From Prevotella sp. (lineage in GTDB: Bacteria; Bacteroidota; Bacteroidia; Bacteroidales; Dysgonomonadaceae), in NCBI GenBank assembly GCA_031260865.1, contig JAISKQ010000179.1, forward strand, positions 1 to 5,652: 5,652 nucleotides of DNA. Reading direction: 5' to 3'. The notes below the pieces were generated by a model. The model saw only the letters and a program-made list of their open reading frames with translations, was not told the DNA's origin and did no database searches. Made by a program: the position numbers and the translations under genes. Shown one piece after another: positions 1 to 4,766 of the stretch (position 1 is the first letter of the stretch; each line of letters opens with the position of its first letter).

Positions 1-938
1 TCGCTTACCTTACGGCAGGATTTTTACCTTGGACGCTGTTGCTCGTCATTTCGCTTTTCTTCCTTAAATACAGAAAACCGGACGGCTCTATAAAACAAAT
101 CCTGACAAACGCCTTCAACAAGGTGATGTCGATGGATAAAGTATTACTATTCAGCCTTATAGTTATCATCATTTCGCTTATATTCTACTCTATCCCCATA
201 TCCAAGCGAAGTGTATATATAATGCTCGTTTATCCGTTCGTAGCCATTTTTATAGCACGATTCTTTATCTACCTGACCGATACAAAAGCCGTCGCGGTAC
301 GTATATCAACCACCATCTTATTAGTAATCTGCGCCCTTGCCGTTATCATTGTGGGACTGGCATACACCGGCGTTATTGATGTGGAGACCTTGGGCGGGAA
401 ATTAGCTAAACGGGAGAAAACATTGCAGGATATAAAGATATTCGCGGATATGTTTAAGAATCCGGGATGGCTCGGGTTATTCGGACTGACAGTATTAATC
501 TATGCCATCGCCAATAGCGTCTATTTATTGAAAAAGAAGATGAATATCAAAATATTAATGGCAGGATTCGGATTGATGCTCGCCATCAACATTTTTATGG
601 ACGCTTATCTCCTTTCTAATTTCAAGAACGCGTATTCCGCACGACCTTTTGCCGAAAAATTGTCACAAAAATATGATTTGAAAGGAAATATATATGTAAC
701 GAACGACCTGGAAAAGTACCTCAACCTGTACGCCTTGAATTTTTATCTTCACAATAATTTTAGGAATATAGACAAAGATATACCCGAACAAGGCTTCTTC
801 GTCACATTGCAAAGAAACGCTGATAAAATAGCGCAGGAATACGGGAATAAATATGAGTTTACACTGCTGGAATCGAGTGACAAGCTCAACGAATATAAAA
901 ATGAAATACTTTTCTATAAAATAAAACGAAAAGATTAA
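1..938 (+). CDS. ArnT-like (GT39) membrane glycosyltransferase, C-terminal part
   Basis: The 3' part of a polytopic membrane glycosyltransferase of the ArnT/PMT (GT39, GT-C fold) type. The frame is open to the left edge, so the start and the catalytic N-terminal region lie outside the window; the first in-frame codon is at position 3. Visible marks are the GFLPWTLLL segment near the left edge and the SIPISKRSVYIMLVYPF segment (about 189-237), which resembles the conserved SKR-xxYxxPxYP stretch of ArnT-like proteins. Several hydrophobic helices follow, then a roughly 100-residue soluble tail, probably periplasmic, rich in charged residues. Family members transfer a sugar from an undecaprenyl-phosphate carrier to lipid A, a glycan or protein on the periplasmic face; donor and acceptor cannot be read here. 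The GtrA-like gene starts 32 nt downstream and is probably co-transcribed, which fits a polyprenyl-sugar pathway. No frameshift is seen. Confidence 0.85.
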   Translation, partial: AYLTAGFLPWTLLLVISLFFLKYRKPDGSIKQILTNAFNKVMSMDKVLLFSLIVIIISLIFYSIPISKRSVYIMLVYPFVAIFIARFFIYLTDTKAVAVRISTTILLVICALAVIIVGLAYTGVIDVETLGGKLAKREKTLQDIKIFADMFKNPGWLGLFGLTVLIYAIANSVYLLKKKMNIKILMAGFGLMLAINIFMDAYLLSNFKNAYSARPFAEKLSQKYDLKGNIYVTNDLEKYLNLYALNFYLHNNFRNIDKDIPEQGFFVTLQRNADKIAQEYGNKYEFTLLESSDKLNEYKNEILFYKIKRKD

Positions 939-970
939 TACCTAACAAGAAACAATACTGGATAATCTAC

Positions 971-1444
971 ATGAAACAGCAAATTAGCGATCTGATTAAG
1001 AGTAACGGAGTCAAACAGCTGATAAAATACGGAATGGTAGGAATGGTAGGCCTTGTGATAGATATGGGAATCTATTACCTGCTGGTAAGTGCATTCGCAG
1101 TCCATTATCCGTTTTCTTCCCATATCAGCGCTATTTTAGGGGGGAAAATGTCTATCGGGATGCTGGATATACTTATATCCAATATTATAAGCCAAACCCT
1201 TGCCGTTATCAATAACTTTATATTAAATAGTTATTTCACATTTAAAGTAACGGACAATAAGCTGAAACGTTTCGCGTCATTTGCCTCCATCGCCATAATG
1301 GGCATGGTAATAAGCTCCATGCTATTAACACTGTTCATTGGCATAATGAAAATAGATGATCTGATAGCCAAGGCATTCGCTATATGTATCGTTGCCGCGA
1401 TACAATTTGTGATTAATAAGTTTTTCACTTTTAAACAACATTAA
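971..1444 (+). CDS. GtrA-like membrane protein
   Basis: A 157-residue protein of the GtrA family (PF04138), of normal length. It shows four hydrophobic helices at about residues 20-40, 66-86, 101-123 and 130-150. The family pattern is clear: helix 1 has a GMVGLVIDMGIYYLL stretch, helix 2 ends in NNFILNSYFTFK (81-92), and helix 4 ends in the related INKFFTFK (148-155), giving the usual internal two-fold similarity. GtrA proteins are thought to flip or help handle undecaprenyl-phosphate-linked sugars across the inner membrane, and are also often encoded beside polyprenyl-sugar transferases without a proven role. Here the gene follows an ArnT-like glycosyltransferase by 32 nt, so a shared operon and pathway are likely. 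The ATG at 971 is chosen because MKQQISDLIK precedes helix 1 as usual. No Shine-Dalgarno is seen, as is normal for Bacteroidetes. Confidence 0.9.
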   Translation: MKQQISDLIKSNGVKQLIKYGMVGMVGLVIDMGIYYLLVSAFAVHYPFSSHISAILGGKMSIGMLDILISNIISQTLAVINNFILNSYFTFKVTDNKLKRFASFASIAIMGMVISSMLLTLFIGIMKIDDLIAKAFAICIVAAIQFVINKFFTFKQH

Positions 1445-1562
1445 CTAAGATTTTTACGTTTTACAAAACAAATTCACAACTTCTTTGTTCTTTATAAGAA
1501 GAGTATCATTTTAGAATGAGCTACGACAATAATAAGGTTATACTTTATACAATATATAGCAC

Positions 1563-1592
1563 TTTGCAAACTAACTTTTAAAAATTTATTTG
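1563..1592 (+). promoter_or_regulatory. Possible Bacteroidetes-type promoter before the membrane-Nudix gene
   Basis: TTTG at 1563-1566 is followed after 18 nt by TTTATTTG at 1585-1592, which matches the -7 consensus TAnnTTTG at seven of eight positions. The usual spacing is about 19 nt. The box ends only 7 nt before the ATG at 1600, so transcription from it would give an almost leaderless message; that makes the call weak. The 155-nt gap after the GtrA-like gene does suggest a separate promoter here. A small stem (CTTCTT 1480-1485 with AAGAAG 1496-1501) lies in the same gap but has no T-run after it. Confidence 0.3.
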
Positions 1593-1599
1593 ATTTTAA

Positions 1600-2745
1600 A
1601 TGCTAAATGGCTTAAGAAGATATATAGCAAACCCTATAATCGGTTTGTTTCCTTTCATTTTGTATATTACCCTCCACGTGGTGAATATACGGGAGGAATT
1701 TGCGCTTGTGATAGCCTTATGCGTGGCTATTGCAGGTGAATTGCCTTTCTATTTACATGCGAAGTGTAAAGCATTCGGCGTTAGCTTTTATATTTCTACA
1801 ATCGCCATTATCATTACATTTCTGGCTTGGTTCTTCACTCATAAATATGTATGGAAACCCAATACGTATATCATTATATGCGAAATTGCCATCATTTGCC
1901 TTTTCTCCTTGCTCCGCATCAGCAAAACCTATATTTCCGTACATTTTTTTCGCAATAAAAGCCTTTCCCAAAGAGCTTTAATGAATGAATTTTACAGTTC
2001 CTCCACATTGATTCAATACGGGTTGACCTTCCATATATTCGGTATTTTATTATATCATGAACTTATACTCGATGATATTTTCTCTACCTATTCGTTCGAT
2101 ATGATGGTATTCGATATCATCCCTATTATAATCCTTTTATCCATTGGTATTTATCAGACATTAAAGGTAAGAGCCATCGTCTCAAAGCTTAAAAAGGAAG
2201 AATGGATACCGATAGTAACGGAAGAAGGCAAGGTGACAGGCAAAATCTGCAAAAACGTATCCACGAATATGAAGAATAGGTTTATGCACCCGGTGATAAG
2301 GGTAGCATTGATTTCAGGAACTAAAGTGTATTTACAAGAAAGACCGCTTAATGAGATGCTTAATCCCGAAAAATTAGACCATCCATTTGAAAAATATATG
2401 CTTTTTAATCAAGAAATCAATCTTGCCGCACGCAACTGTATCCAGGGAATGATTGGTAATGAACTGGTTTTATCACTCAAATTTGTACTAAAATACGTTT
2501 TTGAAAATGAGAATACAAAACGACTAAACTTCTTGTTCACAGCAAGGATTGAAGATGAGGACAGCATAAAAAGGACAGGGAAAATGAAAGGAAAATTCTG
2601 GTCGATAAAACAGATAAACAAGGGTTTCGCGGATGAAATCTTTAGCGAATGCTTTGAGCTGGAATTTGAATACCTCAAAAATATGATACTCCTCCCGAAT
2701 GAAACATCAAGCCGGATAAGAGACAAAGCCACCATGCTTCGGTAA
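1600..2745 (+). CDS. Six-helix membrane protein with C-terminal degenerate Nudix-like domain
   Basis: A 381-residue protein in two parts. The N-terminal half holds about six hydrophobic helices (residues roughly 10-28, 33-52, 60-79, 88-107, 135-153, 167-188). The C-terminal part (about 200-365) resembles a Nudix fold of the isopentenyl-diphosphate-isomerase-like kind: EEWIPIVTEEGKVTGK (200-215) matches the usual opening strand, and a VALISGTKVYLQERP stretch (235-249) matches the strand before the substrate loop. The region that should carry the Nudix box (GX5EX7REUXEEXGU) reads AARNCIQGMIGNE (276-288) and lacks the REXXEE metal-binding acids, so ordinary hydrolase activity is unlikely; ligand binding or sensing is a guess. 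Known function: none that I recognise. The gene stands apart from its neighbours by 155 nt upstream and a 1.07-kb gene-free stretch downstream. The ATG at 1600 is the only reasonable start before helix 1. Confidence 0.8.
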   Translation: MLNGLRRYIANPIIGLFPFILYITLHVVNIREEFALVIALCVAIAGELPFYLHAKCKAFGVSFYISTIAIIITFLAWFFTHKYVWKPNTYIIICEIAIICLFSLLRISKTYISVHFFRNKSLSQRALMNEFYSSSTLIQYGLTFHIFGILLYHELILDDIFSTYSFDMMVFDIIPIIILLSIGIYQTLKVRAIVSKLKKEEWIPIVTEEGKVTGKICKNVSTNMKNRFMHPVIRVALISGTKVYLQERPLNEMLNPEKLDHPFEKYMLFNQEINLAARNCIQGMIGNELVLSLKFVLKYVFENENTKRLNFLFTARIEDEDSIKRTGKMKGKFWSIKQINKGFADEIFSECFELEFEYLKNMILLPNETSSRIRDKATMLR

Positions 2746-2759
2746 ATCAAGTTCTTCTT

Positions 2760-2790
2760 TTGACAGGCTTCATCGGCTCAATTTTTTTTT
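2760..2790 (+). terminator. Possible weak terminator after the membrane-Nudix gene
   Basis: TTGA at 2760-2763 can pair with TCAA at 2778-2781, and an inner GC/GC pair (2767-2768 with 2776-2777) can extend the stem across a 3-nt bulge. Nine T residues follow directly at 2782-2790. The position, 15 nt after the stop codon of a + strand gene, fits a Rho-independent terminator, but the stem is weak. A second, GC-rich stem (CCCCG 2816-2820 with CGGGG 2828-2832) lies just downstream without a T-run. Confidence 0.35.
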
Positions 2791-2842
2791 GCGTTTCTAC
2801 TGTGATGTATACAGACCCCGCGGCTAACGGGGCTATAAAGAG

Positions 2843-2890
2843 AAGAACGCTTGCCACAGCCAAGCAGCATTTCTTAAGGTCGTTTTTTTT
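2843..2890 (+). terminator. Second terminator-like hairpin with T-run
   Basis: GCTTG (2849-2853) pairs with CAAGC (2861-2865) around a 7-nt loop. AAGAA (2843-2847) can pair with TTCTT (2871-2875) outside it, leaving an asymmetric inner loop. Eight T residues lie at 2883-2890, 7 nt past the outer stem, further than usual for an intrinsic terminator. It could act as a backup terminator; the evidence is only structural. Confidence 0.25.
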
Positions 2891-2902
2891 CGTTCAACCA
2901 AA

Positions 2903-2924
2903 CATATAGTCAATTGATTATATG
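2903..2924. repeat. 22-bp near-perfect palindrome
   Basis: The arms CATATAGTCAA (2903-2913) and TTGATTATATG (2914-2924) are reverse complements at 10 of 11 positions; the exception is G2909 against T2918. There is no spacer, so it suits a dimeric DNA-binding protein better than an RNA hairpin. It sits 11 nt before the first repeat core of the downstream array and about 160 nt past the nearest stop codon. No regulator gene is present in the window, so any operator role is inference. Confidence 0.5.
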
Positions 2925-2934
2925 ACAAATACAC

Positions 2935-2985
2935 AAAAAAGTGACAAAAGTAACACTTTTCAGTAGTCATCGCTTCGCGCCATTC
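2935..2985 (+). repeat. Repeat copy 1
   Basis: Perfect core at 2941-2956. AAAAGTG (2937-2943) pairs with CACTTTT (2954-2960) around ACAAAAGTAA. The second part, CATCGCTTCGCGCCATTC, is at 2968-2985 and contains CGC-TTC-GCG (2971-2979). The 98-nt unit then runs through CTTGCAAACTCAAAACTTAA to copy 2. Confidence 0.75.
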
Positions 2986-3032
2986 ATCATTCCTCATTTC
3001 TTGCACGCTTGCAAACTCAAAACTTAAAACTT

Positions 3033-3081
3033 AAAAAAGTGACAAAAGTAACACTTTTCAGAAGTCCTGTCTTTCAGACAG
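3033..3081 (+). repeat. Repeat copy 2 (different stem in second part)
   Basis: Perfect core at 3039-3054, with AAAAGTG 3035-3041 and CACTTTT 3052-3058. At the offset where copies 1, 4 and 5 carry the CATCGC element, this copy has CTGTCT-TTC-AGACAG (3067-3081): a perfect 6-bp stem of unrelated sequence around the same TTC centre. The first 24 nt from the core start are identical to copy 1 except for nothing visible up to the CAG at 3059-3061; they diverge after that. Confidence 0.75.
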
Positions 3082-3143
3082 CGTTTGTTCCTTTATTTCA
3101 TTCACCGTAAGCCGCGCTTCGCTTGCATACGGTTATGAAGATG

Positions 3144-3190
3144 TTGCCCTTCGGGCAAGATTTCAGTCATCAATGAGTAGCCAACGGCTA
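3144..3190 (+). repeat. Small hairpins in the extended unit after copy 2
   Basis: Two more short perfect stems with 3-nt centres lie in the long (179-nt) unit: TTGCCC-TTC-GGGCAA (3144-3158, which could also fold as a cUUCGg tetraloop) and TAGCC-AAC-GGCTA (3178-3190). A looser pairing of CCGTA with TACGG lies upstream, near 3105-3132. They match the style of the small palindromes after the cores but have no core of their own. Confidence 0.5.
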
Positions 3191-3212
3191 ATAGCTAACG
3201 CCTAATTTGTAG

Positions 3213-3255
3213 AAAAGGTGACAAAAGTAACACTTTTTTGGGTAAATAGAGTTCA
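3213..3255 (+). repeat. Repeat copy 3 (no clear second palindrome)
   Basis: Perfect core at 3218-3233, preceded by an extra G (AAAAGGTG) and followed by six T residues. TTC falls at 3252-3254, the expected offset, but the flanks do not form the small palindrome seen in the other copies. Instead a longer stem, GGTAAA (3241-3246) with TTTACC (3266-3271), spans the site. Confidence 0.65.
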
Positions 3256-3261
3256 AGATTT

Positions 3262-3315
3262 CAAGTTTACCAGCATGCAAGAACTCTTGTAAACTTGTAA
3301 ACTCAAAACTTAAAA
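3262..3315. repeat. 9-bp stem and CTTGTAAA tandem words
   Basis: CAAGTTTAC (3262-3270) is the perfect reverse complement of GTAAACTTG (3289-3297), separated by 18 nt. GAGTTC (3249-3254) and GAACTC (3281-3286) form a second, interleaved pair, so the two cannot form together. CTTGTAAA is repeated in tandem at 3286-3301 and leads into CTCAAAACTTAAAA before copy 4. A related CTTGTAAACTTGTACACTTG run lies at 3506-3525. Confidence 0.5.
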
Positions 3316-3360
3316 AGTGACAAAAGTAACAGTTTTTAGGTAACATCGCTTCGCACCAAT
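3312..3360 (+). repeat. Repeat copy 4 (one core change)
   Basis: The core at 3317-3332 ends in CAG instead of CAC, the only core substitution in the array. The second part, CATCGCTTCGCACCAAT, is at 3344-3360, exactly 27 nt from the core start as in copy 1. A further stand-alone CATCGCTTCACGCC word without a core lies at 3409-3422. Confidence 0.7.
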
Positions 3361-3441
3361 TTTCTTCTTTTAGTGTAACTATTTCAGTCTTTCAATGACC
3401 TCTTCAACCATCGCTTCACGCCGCAAATGGTTTATTCGCTC

Positions 3442-3493
3442 AAAAAAGGTGACAAAAGTAACACTTTGCATTCATCATCGCCTTGCGCCATTC
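3442..3493 (+). repeat. Repeat copy 5
   Basis: Perfect core at 3449-3464 with the extra G of copy 3 (AAAAAAGGTG). The T-run is reduced to TTT. The second part, CATCGCCTTGCGCCATTC, is at 3476-3493; relative to copy 1 the TTC centre has become CTT, while the CGC/GCG arms (3479-3481, 3485-3487) are kept. Confidence 0.7.
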
Positions 3494-3558
3494 TTTTTCA
3501 TTCTTCTTGTAAACTTGTACACTTGTATGCTCAAAACTCATTACTTACTACTTTTCTT

Positions 3559-3578
3559 GTAACTCGTAACTCGTAACT
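3559..3578. repeat. Short tandem heptamer GTAACTC
   Basis: GTAACTC is repeated about 2.9 times. It shares the GTAAC word with the array core but lies outside any core copy. From here to 3820 I see no gene, RNA or further repeat that can be supported. Confidence 0.5.
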
Positions 3579-3820
3579 GTTCTATATTAGATAATTTTGT
3601 AAAAAGAAGATGATGGTTTTTCGCTGTTTATTGACAGTAATTTATGTTATAAAAAGTTAAAGCGTTTTCGTCTTACGTCTTTCCCTCCCTCATCCATGAA
3701 GGAAACAACGTTGGCGCTACCTATGTTATTGCTATAACTATTTATATTGTTGATGGGTCTTATTAAGTGTGGCTGAATTGTTTGGGAATAACAAAATAGT
3801 AAGAAAAAGCGAGCGCATTA

Positions 3821-4156
3821 TTATCCAAACATTATCTCAATTTCATTCCTCAGGAGAGGAAGATGATTAATGATAATACCCCATATTGTCTCGTCCGATA
3901 CGGAATCATAACCATGAATGATTCTGTTGCGAACATCCACAATCTTACGTGAATTAGTAATAGTAATGGTATCATCATGCTTTAGAATCCGGTTCATCGC
4001 TTCGCCAATGATTTCAATATTCCTTTCGACAGCCCTCTTGGTTCTCAAATCACTCTTGTAGTCGGCAAACCTTTTAGGTCTATCAAGGAAGAAACTCTCA
4101 ATCTCCTGTATAGCAGTCAAAATATCATACATACAAGCCTTTATCTCATTATCCAT
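3821..4156 (-). CDS. hepT: HepT-like HEPN toxin (DUF86)
   Basis: A 111-residue all-helical protein of the HepT/DUF86 (HEPN) family, full length. The catalytic and modification motif RX4HXY is intact as R76-NRII-H81-G-Y83 near the C-terminal third, and the family's helix with RNIEIIGEA lies at 45-53. HepT proteins are HEPN RNases; in characterised systems the toxin acts on RNA, including tRNA, and is silenced when the partner MntA attaches AMP groups to the tyrosine of the motif. The start ATG at 4156 overlaps the end of the mntA-like gene by 8 nt, indicating one message and translational coupling. With all key residues present, the toxin is probably active. The gene is last in the operon and faces the repeat-rich gap; only a very weak GC-rich stem plus a T-run follows its stop on the - strand. 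Confidence 0.92.
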   Translation of the reverse strand: MDNEIKACMYDILTAIQEIESFFLDRPKRFADYKSDLRTKRAVERNIEIIGEAMNRILKHDDTITITNSRKIVDVRNRIIHGYDSVSDETIWGIIINHLPLLRNEIEIMFG

Positions 4157-4448
4157 AAATAAGTCGCCTCTGTTTATTTACGCTCTCTCTAAAATAAGGA
4201 TTCCGTATAGCCTGTTCCTCTAACAAGTCAATTGGTCGTTTGAGAACATCCTGAAGCGAAAACTTGAAGTCGAAGTAGTTATCAGCATACGCCTCTAACG
4301 GAATCTCCAAGAAGTCAACTACTAAGTCAACATCGCTTTCCTTGTTGAACTTATCTGTCAACACAGAGCCGAATGCATACAGTTTCTTTACATTGTATTG
4401 TATGCATAGATTCGTAATATCAGCCATGTATGAATGTAATCGCTCCAT
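4149..4448 (-). CDS. mntA: MntA-like minimal nucleotidyltransferase antitoxin
   Basis: A 99-residue minimal nucleotidyltransferase (MNT, PF18765/PF01909-like). From the chosen start, GS at residues 27-28 and D39/D41 form the exact GSX10DXD signature, and a third acidic residue lies in KRPIDLL (D74). The C-terminal AIRNPYFRESVNKQRRLIYG stretch is typical of these antitoxins. In known pairs MntA transfers AMP from ATP to the RX4HXY tyrosine of HepT and so neutralises it. The frame stays open upstream to a TTG at 4484, but the ATG at 4448 (MERLHSYMADI) is preferred: the upstream part overlaps a good -7 promoter box and would add residues unlike the family. The gene precedes and overlaps hepT by 8 nt, so antitoxin is made first from a shared message. 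Confidence 0.92.
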   Translation of the reverse strand: MERLHSYMADITNLCIQYNVKKLYAFGSVLTDKFNKESDVDLVVDFLEIPLEAYADNYFDFKFSLQDVLKRPIDLLEEQAIRNPYFRESVNKQRRLIYG

Positions 4449-4472
4449 GTTCTTCGCATATATTCCTAAATG

Positions 4473-4480
4473 CAAATTTA
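4473..4480 (-). promoter_or_regulatory. -7 box of the mntA-hepT promoter
   Basis: On the - strand this reads TAAATTTG, an exact match to the Bacteroidetes -7 consensus TAnnTTTG. It ends 24 nt before the ATG at 4448, leaving a leader of roughly 20 nt. No convincing TTTG is found at the -33 position; only a CATTT-like sequence is near. The box lies inside the open frame that reaches back to the TTG at 4484, which decides the start choice for mntA. Confidence 0.55.
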
Positions 4481-4517
4481 GCAAATATTTTGGATAGAAA
4501 TGTAAGCATTGGTTTTA

Positions 4518-4709
4518 TTATCTGTATAACTTAAATTTCAGATAGTCATCTTCTGTAGCCCATTTGTCTTTATGCCCGTTAAAATTTTTACCTATATTGT
4601 AGGGTGGGTCGGCAAATATTAAATCTATCGAATTGTTTGGTAGCGTGGTCAGAGCCTCTAACGCATCACCATAAATAACCCTATGTTTTTCGTTTCCAAG
4701 CTCTTCCAT
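4518..4709 (-). pseudogene. Truncated YhdJ-like adenine DNA methyltransferase (N-terminal remnant)
   Basis: Sixty-three codons that match the start of a beta-class N6-adenine DNA methyltransferase (PF01555). HRVIYGDALEAL (9-20) and DLIFADPPYNIGKNFNG (29-45) with the catalytic DPPY at 34-37 are very close to Escherichia coli YhdJ from memory. In this class DPPY comes first and the AdoMet-binding FxG motif near the C-terminus. Family members are about 250-300 residues, so roughly three quarters of the protein, including AdoMet binding, is missing. Similarity seems to end around residue 59 (near 4533); four unrelated codons and a stop follow. The missing part is not found downstream of hepT. The remnant cannot be active as a methyltransferase. 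It starts at the ATG at 4709, 57 nt after the stop of the transporter gene on the same strand. Confidence 0.8.
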
Positions 4710-4766
4710 CCTAAAAATTTAAATATTATCATTACAAAGATGATCAAATTCCTCTTACTTCTCTTC

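Larger units (their letters stand above)
2935..3493 (+). repeat. Array of five bipartite repeats between convergent genes
   Basis: Five copies of the 16-bp core GTGACAAAAGTAACAC, all in one orientation, start at 2941, 3039, 3218, 3317 and 3449; four are identical and one has a single change. Start-to-start distances are 98, 179, 99 and 132 nt. The core lies inside an A-run and a T-run, so AAAAGTG and CACTTTT can pair around a 10-nt loop in the best copies. Starting 27 nt after the core start, copies 1, 4 and 5 carry CATCGC-type sequence around a 3-nt centre, and copy 2 carries a different but also self-complementary stem. AT-rich stretches containing CAAAACTTAAAA precede copies 2 and 4. The location between two convergent gene ends resembles where REP-like elements gather. 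This is not CRISPR: spacers are irregular and share words with each other. I do not recognise the family. Confidence 0.8.

Noticed and set aside
1480..1501. Hairpin after the GtrA-like gene as a terminator
   Set aside because: A 6-bp AT-rich stem without a following T-run does not make a supportable terminator.
2409..2750. 113-codon - strand frame opposite the membrane-Nudix gene
   Set aside because: It lies wholly within the opposite strand of a better-supported gene apart from 5 nt, and its serine/phenylalanine-rich translation looks like a shadow.
2935..3493. CRISPR array or plasmid-type iterons
   Set aside because: The repeated core is only 16 bp, spacing is irregular (98, 179, 99, 132 nt), spacers share words with each other, and no cas or replication gene is present.
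3696..3737. 13-codon + strand frame reading MKETTLALPMLLL
   Set aside because: It resembles the start of a signal peptide but stops at once, with no continuation in another frame that looks like a protein.
3647..3812. Open frame on the - strand ending in MDEGGKDVRRKRFNFL
   Set aside because: It is about 55 codons long but its only ATG is near the 3' end (3695-3697), leaving 16 residues. No family is recognised; it could be a gene remnant, but this cannot be supported.
3803..3820. Terminator for hepT on the - strand
   Set aside because: GCGCTCGC followed by TTTTT leaves a stem of 3 bp with a 2-nt loop, too small to call.
4449..4484. Longer mntA start at the TTG codon (4484)
   Set aside because: This start lies at the promoter -7 box, and the extra 12 residues have no family support; the ATG at 4448 fits better.
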